Source of the DNA: Burkholderiaceae bacterium
Lineage (GTDB): Bacteria > Pseudomonadota > Gammaproteobacteria > Burkholderiales > Burkholderiaceae_E
DNA: 64,000 bases
Reading direction: 5' to 3'
Assembly (NCBI GenBank): GCA_024235875.1
Contig: JACKLP010000007.1
Location: forward strand, 1 to 64,000
Part shown: piece after piece, positions 44,213 to 54,300 of the stretch
How positions within the stretch are numbered: position 1 is the first letter of the stretch
Layout of the letters: every line of letters starts with the position of its first letter
The notes under the pieces: model-generated
Told to the model about the DNA's origin: nothing
Database searches by the model: none
The model's input: only the letters and a program-made list of their open reading frames with translations
Translations under genes and position numbers: made by a program

Positions 44213-45174
44213 TGTGCCCCGAGCATGCTCATCACCGCCATCCTCACCGCGATCCCGAAGGTGACCTGCTGAAGGATCACCGCCTGTGCGGAATCGGCGA
44301 CCGCCGACTCGATCTCGACGCCGCGATTCATGGGCCCGGGATGCATCACGATGGCGTCCGGTCGCGCCAGCGCCAGCTTCTCGCGTGTCAGCCCGTAGTG
44401 CTTGAAGTATTCCTGAGCCGACGGCAGTAGCGCACCGCGCATCCGTTCGTTTTGCAGGCGCAACATGATCACCACGTCGACGTCGCGGAGGCCTTCGCGC
44501 ATGTCGGTGTAGACATGCACCCCCATCTGCTCCAGCCCTCCCGGCATCAGCGTTCGCGGACCGATCGCGCGCAACTCGGGCACCCCGAGCGTAGTCAGTG
44601 CGTGGATGTCCGAACGGGCGACGCGGGAATGCAGGATGTCTCCGACGATCGCGACCCGAAGGCTGGTGAAGTCCTTCTTGTGATGCCGGATCGTGTACAT
44701 GTCGAGCAGGCCCTGGGTCGGGTGGGCATGCCGGCCGTCACCGGCATTGACCACATGGACCTCGTTGCCACGGATCCGGTTCAGGTGCTCGGCGATCAGA
44801 AACGGCGCGCCGCTCTGGGCGTGCCGTACCACGAACATGTCGGCATGCATCGCGGACAGGTTGTCGACCGTGTCGAGCAAGGACTCGCCCTTCGAGGTGG
44901 ACGAGGTATTGATGTTGAGGTTCACCACGTCGGCGGACAGCCGCTTTGCCGCGATCTCGAAGGTCGTGCGCGTCCGGGTCGAGTTCTCGAAGAACAGATT
45001 GAACACCGACTTGCCGCGCAGCAGCGGCACCTTCTTGACCTCCCGGTCCGAGACCCCGACGAAACTCTCCGCCGTATCGAGGATCCGGTGGATCAGGTCG
45101 CGAGGCAATCCCTCGATCGTGAGCAGATGCTGCAGCTCGCCGTCGGAACGAAGTTGCGGGTGTCGCATCGTCAT
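44209..45174 (-). CDS. pyrB: Aspartate carbamoyltransferase catalytic subunit
   Basis: A 321-residue enzyme of de novo pyrimidine synthesis that joins carbamoyl phosphate and aspartate. The carbamoyl-phosphate site STRTRT is at 65-70, with [18 protein letters not shown] and [12 protein letters not shown] downstream. I take the ATG at 45174 ([12 protein letters not shown]). The longer frame enters the pyrR region and would be out of keeping with the family. A 29-codon frame links pyrR and this start by two four-base overlaps. Confidence 0.94.
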   Translation of the reverse strand: MTMRHPQLRSDGELQHLLTIEGLPRDLIHRILDTAESFVGVSDREVKKVPLLRGKSVFNLFFENSTRTRTTFEIAAKRLSADVVNLNINTSSTSKGESLLDTVDNLSAMHADMFVVRHAQSGAPFLIAEHLNRIRGNEVHVVNAGDGRHAHPTQGLLDMYTIRHHKKDFTSLRVAIVGDILHSRVARSDIHALTTLGVPELRAIGPRTLMPGGLEQMGVHVYTDMREGLRDVDVVIMLRLQNERMRGALLPSAQEYFKHYGLTREKLALARPDAIVMHPGPMNRGVEIESAVADSAQAVILQQVTFGIAVRMAVMSMLGAQ

Positions 45175-45260
45175 CGGAACTGGCGCTTCTTCGAATGGTG
45201 GAAGGCGATCTCGATCTGCGGCGGCAGTCGGCGGGTCGATCCGGTGGGCGTACCGCTCAT
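45171..45260 (-). CDS. 29-residue linking ORF between pyrR and pyrB
   Basis: A short frame (ATG at 45260, TGA at 45173-45171) starts inside the pyrR stop (ATGA) and ends inside the pyrB start (ATGA), so ribosomes could pass pyrR, this ORF and pyrB without a break. The product begins [17 protein letters not shown] and ends KKRQFR. It could be a coupling device or leader-like control element for pyrB, or a chance frame. No homologue is recognised. Confidence 0.4.
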   Translation of the reverse strand: MSGTPTGSTRRLPPQIEIAFHHSKKRQFR

Positions 45261-45763
45261 TCGAGCCCGAGCGAGAAGCTGCCGTCATCGTTGCGCGTGA
45301 ACTCGAACGAACACTGCGCCGGTAGCTCGTGCACCGCACCGCAGAAATCAGCCTGGATCGGCAACTCGCGACCACCGCGATCGATCAACACGGCCAGGCG
45401 CACCCGGCGTGGCCGCCCATAGTCGAACAACTCGTTCAGTACCGCCCTCACCGTGCGCCCCGTGAACAGGATATCGTCGACCAGCACGATGTCGGCATCG
45501 GTGATCTCGAAGCCGAGATCGGTCGTCTTGGACGGCCCGGTCAGGCGCTTGCCCTGGCCATAGTCGTCGCGATGGAACGCCGAGGACAGGAAGCCCAGCG
45601 GCGTGTCGAGGCCGAGATCGGCCCAGAGCCGCTCCGCGATCCACGCGCCACCACTGTGAACACCGACCAGGATCAGTTTCCCGGACTGCGCGTCGCTAGC
45701 ACGGCGCACGGCCTCGAGGAGGCGGCGATAGGCGTGCTCGGCGTCGGGAGTTCGGTTGGTCAT
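45257..45763 (-). CDS. pyrR: Pyrimidine operon regulator / uracil phosphoribosyltransferase
   Basis: A 168-residue PyrR-type phosphoribosyltransferase. The PRPP loop [13 protein letters not shown] is at 95-107, with [13 protein letters not shown] upstream and HRDDYGQ in the flexible loop. In Gram-positives PyrR binds mRNA. In Gram-negatives it usually precedes pyrBC' and may act as an enzyme or regulator. It overlaps the end of ruvX (ATGA). No attenuator of the Bacillus kind is obvious in this operon. Confidence 0.92.
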   Translation of the reverse strand: MTNRTPDAEHAYRRLLEAVRRASDAQSGKLILVGVHSGGAWIAERLWADLGLDTPLGFLSSAFHRDDYGQGKRLTGPSKTTDLGFEITDADIVLVDDILFTGRTVRAVLNELFDYGRPRRVRLAVLIDRGGRELPIQADFCGAVHELPAQCSFEFTRNDDGSFSLGLE

Positions 45764-46167
45764 TGTGTCGCTCGGGCCGGCAACTCGGCCAGGTATTGTC
45801 GCAGGATCACGGCGGCAGCCTCGGCGTCGTCCTCGGCACGGGCTCCATGCGCCTGCGCGGCCAGGCTGGAGTATCGCTCATCCACCAGCGTGACCGGCAG
45901 CGAGAACCGCCCGGCAAGTTGACGCGCGAAGCGCTCGCAGCGCGCGGTCATTTCGATTCGCTCGCCTTCGCGCCCCAGGGCCAGCCCGACGACCAGGCGA
46001 TCGGGGCCCCATTCGGCCAACAGGCTGGCGATACGGTCGAAACGTCGGGCAATGGGTTCGGCGTCGACGATGGCCAGGGCTCGCGCCTGCGCCGAAACGG
46101 TATTGCCGATGGCAATCCCGATGCGCCGGGTCCCGAAGTCGAACGCGAGAATGGTACTGGGCGTCAT
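45760..46167 (-). CDS. ruvX: Putative pre-16S rRNA nuclease (YqgF/RuvX)
   Basis: A 135-residue RNase-H-like protein. It has the N-terminal FDFGTRRIGIAIG with Asp10 and the C-terminal VDERYSS. YqgF family members process the 5' end of 16S rRNA and are essential in E. coli. The yqgE-ruvX-pyrR-pyrB order is a conserved beta/gammaproteobacterial arrangement. The start at 46167 follows the yqgE stop after 40 bases. Confidence 0.93.
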   Translation of the reverse strand: MTPSTILAFDFGTRRIGIAIGNTVSAQARALAIVDAEPIARRFDRIASLLAEWGPDRLVVGLALGREGERIEMTARCERFARQLAGRFSLPVTLVDERYSSLAAQAHGARAEDDAEAAAVILRQYLAELPARATQ

Positions 46168-46207
46168 CGGGCGTGGGAGGCACCCACACGGGCGCGCGGC
46201 CGTGGCT

Positions 46208-46789
46208 TCATGCGTGACCGGCGCTGCCGGTCAGGAAGGCCGGATCCACGCCAAGTAGCGCGAAGGCGCGACCGACACGCTGGTCCACCGGGGTGTCGAA
46301 CATCAGCGATGCCGATGCCGGCGTCGTCAGCCAGGCATTGCGAGAGACCTCGTCCTCGAGCTGGCCAGGTCCCCATCCGGAGTATCCGAGCGCGACCAGC
46401 AGCCTCTGGGGCCCCTCGCCGATGCCAACCGCCTCGAGGATGTCCTTGGAGGAGGTCAGCCCCAGCCCGTCGCCGCCCGCCTCGCCGACGACGACCGTCG
46501 ATCCCCAGTGCCCGATCGGCTGATGCAGCACGAAGCCACGATCGGTCTGCACCGGGCCGCCATAGTAGACCGGATCACCCGCATGGGCCCGGCTCTGGAG
46601 CGGTAGCTCGATTCGCTCGAAAAGGCGCTCGACATCGAAATCCATCGGACGGTTGACCACCAGGCCGAGCGCGCCATCGGGGCCGTGCTCCGCCACGAAG
46701 ACGACGGTCCCGCCAAAATTCGGATCGGCCATGTTCGGCATGGCGATCAGGAAATGATTGCTGAGGTCGGAAGCCAGGTTCGAAGACAT
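46208..46789 (-). CDS. yqgE: YqgE/AlgH family protein
   Basis: A 193-residue protein of the UPF0301/AlgH family. It starts NHFLIAMPNMADPNFGGTVVFVAEH and has ALGLVVNRP and LVALGYSGWGPGQLEDE, which are diagnostic. The biochemical role is unsettled. It is a conserved partner of ruvX. The ATG at 46789 begins SSNLASDLSNHF, and no Shine-Dalgarno precedes it. A TACAAT at 46797-46802 (minus strand) would start transcription at or next to the ATG, suggesting a leaderless message. Confidence 0.9.
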   Translation of the reverse strand: MSSNLASDLSNHFLIAMPNMADPNFGGTVVFVAEHGPDGALGLVVNRPMDFDVERLFERIELPLQSRAHAGDPVYYGGPVQTDRGFVLHQPIGHWGSTVVVGEAGGDGLGLTSSKDILEAVGIGEGPQRLLVALGYSGWGPGQLEDEVSRNAWLTTPASASLMFDTPVDQRVGRAFALLGVDPAFLTGSAGHA

Positions 46790-46796
46790 GAGCCGA

Positions 46797-46827
46797 ATTG
46801 TAAAGGGGCGCGCCGATCCGGCACAAT
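46797..46827. promoter_or_regulatory. Interlocked divergent promoters for yqgE and phr
   Basis: The sequence contains ATTGT (46797-46801) and ACAAT (46823-46827) as an inverted repeat. On the minus strand TTGTGC (46821-46826) and TACAAT (46797-46802) are spaced by 18 bases. On the plus strand TTGTAA (46798-46803) and CACAAT (46822-46827) are also spaced by 18. Each -10 lies seven or eight bases from the ATG it would serve. The two promoters would share the same DNA and exclude each other. Confidence 0.5.
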
Positions 46828-46835
46828 CGCGCCCG

Positions 46836-48308
46836 ATGCCCAACTCACCTCCTGAGAACGAGGCGCTCGTGTGGCTTCGCCGCGACCTGCGCCTCGATGA
46901 CCACGCCGCACTCGCGCATGCGCTGCACGAGGCGTCGCGCATTCATGTGGCGTTCGTTTTCGATACCGAGATCCTGGACGCGCTGCCATCGCGCCGTGAT
47001 CGGCGGGTCGAGTTCATCCATGCCAGCGTACAGGCATTGGACGCCGACCTGCGACGACTTGGCGGTGGCCTGTGGGTTTGTCATGGCCGGGCCGACGACG
47101 AGATCCCCCGACTCGCCACCGTGCTGGGCGTCGGCCTGGTCGTGGCCGCACATGACGACGAGCCCGAAGCCCTCGCGCGCGATGCCCGCGTCGCCGGGCG
47201 GCTCGAGGCCGAGGGTCGCTCGCTCGTGACCGTCAAGGACCAGGTGGTCCTTGAACGCGCCGAGGTCCTGACGGCCACCGGAAAGCCCTTCCAGGTGTTC
47301 ACGCCGTACCGCCGCGCCTGGTTGCGACAGGTGCGCGATGCGGACCTCTCCGAGCGACGGGTTGCGCTGGCCTCGCGACTGGCGCCCACCGCGCCGCCGC
47401 CCTGTCCAAGCCTCGCCGACATCGGCTTCCAGTCGGCCGGACTGTCGGACCTGCCGATCGAGCCGGGCTCGGCAGGCGCCAGCGCCCGCCTCGAGGAGTT
47501 CGCGGGCCGGATCGGCGACTACCATCGTCGACGCGACTTCCCCGGACGCAAGGGTCCGTCGTATCTGTCCGTACACCTGCGCTTCGGCACGATCTCGATT
47601 CGGCAGGTCGCCCGCCTGGCCTGGCAGGCGATCGCGGCCGGCGGGCCCGATCGCCAGGGCGCCGAGGTCTGGCTGTCGGAACTGATCTGGCGCGAGTTCT
47701 ATTTCCAGATTCTGTGGCACCACCCGCACGTGGTGTCGTCCTGCTTTCGCCCCGAGTACGACGCGATCGAATGGGAAGACGATGAATCGGCCTTCGAGGC
47801 TTGGTGCGAGGGGCGCACCGGCTACCCCATCGTGGACGCCGCCATGCGCCAACTGAACCAGACCGGCTACATGCACAATCGGCTGCGCATGGTCACGGCC
47901 TCTTTCCTGGTCAAGGACCTGGGCATCGACTGGCGCCGCGGCGAGCACTATTTCGCCGACCGGCTCAACGACTACGACCTGGCCGCGAACAACGGTGGTT
48001 GGCAATGGGCGGCGTCGACCGGCTGCGACGCACAGCCTTGGTTCCGGATCTTCAACCCGGTGACACAATCCAATAGGTTCGACGCCGACGGCGGCTTCAT
48101 ACGCCGCTACGTTCCCGAACTCGAGGCTCTGGACGATAAAGCGATCCACGCGCCCTGGCTTGCGAGCGCCTCGGCCCTGGCCGTCGCCGGCATCGTCCTG
48201 GGCCGGTCCTACCCGCGCCCCATCGTCGACCACGCACTGGCCAGGCAGCGCACGCTGGACCGGTTCGCTGCAGCCCGCAAGGGCGACGCCGGGCACGTCA
48301 CTCGCTGA
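46836..48308 (+). CDS. phr: Deoxyribodipyrimidine photo-lyase (class I CPD photolyase)
   Basis: A 490-residue photolyase/cryptochrome family enzyme that repairs cyclobutane pyrimidine dimers with light. The N-terminal antenna domain starts ALVWLRRDLRLDDHAALAHA. The FAD-binding domain has WREFYFQILWHHP, GYPIVDAAMRQL, DYDLAANNGGWQWAASTGCDAQ and FRIFNP, all typical of class I CPD photolyases. I use the ATG at 46836, because the longer frame overlaps yqgE. Its end is 19 bases from the convergent chpA stop. Confidence 0.94.
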   Translation: MPNSPPENEALVWLRRDLRLDDHAALAHALHEASRIHVAFVFDTEILDALPSRRDRRVEFIHASVQALDADLRRLGGGLWVCHGRADDEIPRLATVLGVGLVVAAHDDEPEALARDARVAGRLEAEGRSLVTVKDQVVLERAEVLTATGKPFQVFTPYRRAWLRQVRDADLSERRVALASRLAPTAPPPCPSLADIGFQSAGLSDLPIEPGSAGASARLEEFAGRIGDYHRRRDFPGRKGPSYLSVHLRFGTISIRQVARLAWQAIAAGGPDRQGAEVWLSELIWREFYFQILWHHPHVVSSCFRPEYDAIEWEDDESAFEAWCEGRTGYPIVDAAMRQLNQTGYMHNRLRMVTASFLVKDLGIDWRRGEHYFADRLNDYDLAANNGGWQWAASTGCDAQPWFRIFNPVTQSNRFDADGGFIRRYVPELEALDDKAIHAPWLASASALAVAGIVLGRSYPRPIVDHALARQRTLDRFAAARKGDAGHVTR

Positions 48309-48327
48309 GCCCGGACGGGTGCCGCCG

Positions 48328-51300
48328 TCAGCCGGCCGAGCGGCGCGCCTCGCGATCGGCCATGAAGCCTCGCAGATGACTGAGCAACTGCTCTTCGTCG
48401 TAGGGCTTGCCCAGGAAGACATCGACGCCGAGTTCGAGCGCCATGTTCCGGTGCTTGTCGGCGGTACGCGAGGTGATCATGACGATCGGGATCCCGCGGT
48501 AGCGGGCGTCGCCACGGACATGTCGCGTGAGATCGAAGCCGTCCATGCGCGGCATCTCGATGTCGACCAGCATCGCGTCGGGGATCTGGTCCTGCAACTG
48601 GCGCAAGGCATCGACGCCATCCTTCGCCAGCATCACTTCGAAACCCTCGCGGGTGAGCAAGCGCTGGGTGACCTTGCGCACCGTCAGCGAGTCATCGACG
48701 ATCATCACCGTGGGCGGCGCATCCGCCAGACTCGTTGCCATCTGCGAGTCGAGGGCCTGCTCGCGCTCGGAAAGATCGAGCGTTTGGGCGAGTTGCGTGA
48801 GGTTCAGGATCAGCACCACCTCGCCGTCGCCGAGCACCGTGGCGCCACCGACGCCGCGCACGCGCGCCACCTGCGAGCCCACGTTCTTGATCACGACCTC
48901 CTGGTTGCGCGAGATCGAGTCGACGTGGATCGCGAGTCGCTGGGTTCCCGATCGAATCACGATTACCGGCGAGTAGTGCTGCGCGACCGGCTTGAGATCT
49001 CGCTCGCCGATCATCGCGCCGAGGTAGTAGAGCGGGATGCTGCCGGATTGCCAGTCGATCGAGCGCGTCTCGTAGGCTTGCGCCAGCGACTGCGGCTTGA
49101 GCTGCAGGACCTGCTCGACATTCGATGACGGCACCGCGAACCGGAGCGGGCCGACACCGACCATGACCACCTGGGTGATCGCCAACGTGAGCGGCAGTCG
49201 AATCGAGAAGGTCGTACCGCGCCCCGCGACCGTGGCCACATCGATTCGCCCGCCGAGCTCGGTCACCTCGGATCGAACGACATCCATGCCGACTCCGCGG
49301 CCGCTGATCTCGGTGATCGCCGACGCGGTGGAGAAGCCGGCACGGAAGATCATGTCCGAAAGCTGCTGTTCGGTCGCTGCCTCATCGGCCCCCAGAAGGC
49401 CGGCTTCGATCGCTCGCGCACGAATCCGATCCAGGTCGAGGCCAGCCCCGTCGTCGCGAAGCTCTACCAGGATCTCGTTGCCCTCCTGACGAACCTCGAG
49501 CGCGATCTCTCCTGCCTCGGACTTGGCGGCCGCGAGCCGCTGCTCGGGCATCTCGATGCCGTGGCCGACGCTGTTTCGAAGCAAGTGCTCCAACGGCGCC
49601 GCCATGCGCTCGAGAACACTCCGGTCGACCTCGACATTGGCGCCCCGAATATCCAGTGCGACCCGCTTGCCGAGCTCCTTGCCGACCTGGCGCACCAGCC
49701 GGTAGAGGCGATCGCTCAGGGTGCCGAATCGCACCATCCGGATTCGCATCAGGTTTTGCTGCAACTCCCGCAGCACGCGTCCCTGGCGCCCCATTTCCTC
49801 GTCGGCCGAGTTCAGCGAGCGAGTCGCGTTCTGCTGCACGGTCCCGACATCGTTGACGGATTCCGCAAGCAAGCGGGTGAGTTCCTGGAAGCGCGTGAAG
49901 CGGTCGAACTCGAGCGGATCGAACGGATTGTCGGCCTCGCGAGCCTGGGCGATCCGGGCCTGGATCTGCGATTCAGCCTGGATCTCCATCTCCCGCAGCT
50001 GGCTGCGCAGGCGACCGACGTTCTCGGTCAGGTCCGAGAGCGCCTGCCGCAAGGATGTGAGCGAGTTGTCGACACGCGAACGCGCAATCGATACTTCACC
50101 GGAGTCGTTGACCAGGCTGTCGAGCAGGTCGGCACGGACCCGTACCATCGGCTGGGTCGCCACGGCGGCGGCAGGCACCGCGCTCGCGCCGGCCTCGACC
50201 GGGCCCGCACTCGACACCAGGACGGGCTTGGGGCGCGCTGCGACGGACTCGCTCGCATCGGGCCCGGACGGTGCGGCCGGCGGGCTCACCGGCGGCTTGC
50301 CCGCGTCGGCCCGGGCGCGCCCCGGGTCTCGGACCACCTCGAACATCTCGATCACGTCATCGTGATCAGCGATGAGCTCGTCGATGATGCTGACCGGAAT
50401 CGAGCTGAGCGCACTGGCCGCCTCGACCCGGGTCTCCATTTCGTGAACGCGTTGCCCGAGCCTCATCGCACCGGCCATCCGGGCGCTGCCCTTGACCGTA
50501 TGCAACTGACGCATCAGTAGTTGCGCGAGATCGCGGTCATCGGGCCGATCATGCCAGGCGCGCAGGTTCTGGTCGATCTGTGGCAGGTAGTCCTGGGCTT
50601 CCTCGACGAAGATCGGCAGCAACTCGGAGTCGAGCTCGTCGACCAGCGCGGATTCAGGCTCGTCGGCGCGCTCCGCCATGCCGGCTTCCTCGGCATCCGC
50701 CTCGTCGGAGGTATCCGGCGTATCGACACCGAGTCGATCGTCGGCGGCGACCTCCTCGGACACGGCGGACTCGTCCAGCCCCGTGGCCGAGGCGAGCGGG
50801 GCCGAAGGCGCCCTCTCCCAACGCTCGACGAGCGCCTGGGCTTCGGCCATTGCGGCCGGATCCTCGCTGGGATCGCGCAGGGCCGCGAAGCTGTGAAGCT
50901 GGGCGCTCAGCAATTCGAACAGCGCCGCGTAGCTGTCGAGATCCGACTTTGGCACCGCCAGTGCGGAGGCGCGCTGCCGAACCAGGAAACGCTCGAGCAA
51001 CTTGCCAAGCGAATGCACGGCTGTCAGGCCGACGATGGCCGAGCTCCCCTTGAGCGAATGCATCGCTCGCTGCGCAGGCTCGCTCGCGCATCGTCCGGGA
51101 TCAGCCTGCCAGTCGTCGAGGTCCGACTGGAGCGTCGCGCGCAGCTCGTCCGATTCGGACAGAAAGATCCGGAACAGCGGGGCACTGATCGAGCGCTGGC
51201 CGATCTTGACCTCGTCGGGCGCCTGAGCCTCGGGTGACTGCTCCGCGATCGGGGCATCTTCGAAGCCATCCAGGACCGCATCACCCACTGACAATACCGG

Positions 51301-54300
51301 AGGCTCGTCATCCAGCCCGTCGGCCAGGCCGTCCGCGATCGTCTCGGACCGGTCGCCGATCGCCCAGGCCGCGTCCGGGCTCGGATCGGGCGAAAGGGCA
51401 TGGATCGGGGCTGCCTCGATCGATGCGACAGTGGGCAGCTCGGCTTCGAGGAGGGACGGTTCGACCTCGACCGACTCGAACGACATGCTCGAGTCGGCGA
51501 CATCCTCGCCGGCGTCCGCAACGGGTCCGACTCCCAGGTCGACGTCGCTCGCCGAGCCGGCTTCCAAGTCCATGCCGTCGTCGAACCGTAGGTCGAGCGC
51601 CGGAAACCCGAGAGAGGTCGCATCGGAATCGGGCGAGGGATCGTCGAACGCCGGCGCGGAGAGCTCCACCTCCTCCGACTCGACGAAGTCCGCCTCGGGC
51701 TCCAACGCGGCGTCCGGCGCACCGGCGACCGGCGCCGACCCGGCCTCGGCCTCCGGCTCCACGGCGAATCCGCTCAGATCCAGCGTGGCGAATGGATCGA
51801 CCTCGACGGACTCGAGCACGGGCGAGAGCTCCGGCGCCATGTCGTCGAAGCCCAACGGCTCCGAGTCGAGCGTCGGCGCCTCGCCGACATCGACCTCGGA
51901 CGACGTCTGTTCGTCCGCGTCAAGCATGGACGCCGACGACTCGAGCGGCACATCGAAGACCGCGTCGGCCACGAGCGCCCGTGCATCGGGCTCCTCGGGC
52001 GGAACTTCGGTCGATTCCGGGGCAGTCGCGAACCCAAGCTCCGGCGTCGACGCTTCGGACGATACGGTATTCGCCACCACCGGCGGCTCATAGATCGCTT
52101 CGGTACGGAACCGATCCGCCGAATGGACCAAAGGCGCGGGGTCGACGCGACATGTCGCATCCGAGACCAGCGCCTCGAGCCAACTCGCGAAGATGCCACG
52201 CGACGCGTCGATCAGGGCGCAGAGCTCGTCGCTGGCCGGCCGCTCCTCTGCCAGCCAGAGGTTCATCACCTGCTCCATCGCCCAGCCGGCTTCGCCGAAA
52301 TCGCTCAAGCCGACCATCCGGCTCGAACCCTTGAGCGTGTGAAAGCCGCGTCGAATCGTCGTCATCGAATCAGCGTCGGCGCGGGACCCGCGCAGCGACT
52401 CGAGGCTTGCCGAAATCGACTCGAGTACTTCCTGCGCCTCGGCGAGGAAGATCTCCAGCAGCTCCGCGTCGATCTCTGCGGCCGAGGCCGCCGGCTCGGG
52501 CGTCGGCGCGGCGATGGCCGCTTCGACCAGTTGCGCCGGAAAACCCACGAGCGCCGCGATCGCGATTGCGTCCGCCGGCGTTTGCGCCTGCAGCCGCTCC
52601 AGCGCGGCCGAAGCCCTCTGCTGCAAGACGGCGTCGTCGACCAGCTGCGCGTCCTGATGCAAGGCCCGAAGCGCCCCGGCAACATCCGTTCGGCGGGCCT
52701 CGCTCGCAACTTCTTTCGAATAGGCATCGAGTGCGTCGGCCAACTCGCGCTTGCGCCGATCGAAGCGCGCCTCGGCGGACTCCGCAGCCTGCGCACTCTC
52801 GCCGGCCGATGGCTCGTCGCCAACGAGGCGCCCACCGTCGGGACTCGCGTCGGCCCGCGAAGACATGAGGACCGAGAATCGTCCGGTTTCGGGATCGAAC
52901 TGGCAAGCGATCCGACCGCGTCCGGGCTGCCCGATGCCTTCGACGAAGAAGCCGAGTGCACCGAGACTATCGGCCACGATGTCGGCTTGCTCCGGTGCCG
53001 GATCACCGTCCAGCTGCGACAGCTCGAGAATCTGAGTCGCGATACGGGTAGCCGCCGAGGAAGCATCTTCGTAGCCCAGGAGACCCAATACCGCGCTGAC
53101 CTGGCCGAGCGCTTCGGCGGCTTGCGGCAGGGGCTCGCGCAATGACGAGTCGCGGAAATACGCGTCCAGATGTTTCTCCGCCTCGCGCAGGTTCGACATC
53201 GTCTCGTTGGCGAACGCACCCAGCGTGATCCGCTCGTGCGCATTGGCGCTCAGTTGACGCAACCAATCCGGCATGTCCTCGACCGAGCCATCGTTCGCCA
53301 TGGCGCGTCGGAGTCGATCCGCCATCTCCGATGCTCGTGCCTGCATCGTCGGATCGTTGCGCAAGCCGCTCGCGAAGAGCTGCTCGCCAAACAGCAACGA
53401 CGTCGCCATCTCCAGGCCGATCCGGTCGTCGGGACGGGCGTTGGCGCGGACGACGGACTTCGTCAGTTCGACCCAGGCGGAGACCAGGTCACTGGCCCCC
53501 TTCAGGTTGGCGCCATCGACGGTGTCGCGCAACTGCGTCATGGCCTTCGCGTACCCGGCGACTTCCTCGAGCTGACCTCGGGCAAGGTCTTCCCAACCCT
53601 TCTTGGCCGCGCGCAGCGATTCCTGCAGTGTCGCGAGCGCACGCGCATCGACGTGGCCGTATCGCGGTGACTCGAAATCGGGCGGTACCAAGCCCTCGAG
53701 TCCAAAGGCGTCGTACACGGGCCGCAGCGTATCGGTGACTTCGCGGGCACAGGCCACGCAGAACAAGACGTCGCGCATCAACCGGTCGGCAACCGGCGCA
53801 TCATCGGCGAGCGAGCGACGAAGCTGCAGGTTGATCCCAGCCAGAAGTCGCTTGCCGTGGACATCGAGCACGATCGCGCCTTCGGCGACGCCCCGGAAGT
53901 AGGTCGACAGCACATGCCAGAATGCCGCGTGCCTTACACCGATGTCCGAGTCGCGAACCGACTCGACCGCGGCGAGCATTCGTGGCCAACCCTCTTCGAG
54001 ACCGCCACCACGCAAGGTCTTCAGCAAGCCGAGCTCGAAATTGGCCCGAATCGCCTTGCGCTGATCGGCGTCGAGCAGGTTCGGCTCCGATGCAGGCAGC
54101 TTGAGGCGACCGCGGGGAATCTCGATCAGCTCGGCCGGGTTGGCCTTGTCATCCTTGCGCGCCTCGAGCAATGCCTTCAGATAGGGAAAGAGATGGAGCG
54201 GCTGATTCGGCTCGCCTTGCAACAGTTCGTCGAGATAGTCGCCGATCGCACCGAAAGCTCGCGAGAGCCGGCTCATCAGCTCGCCGTTGAATACCAGGGA

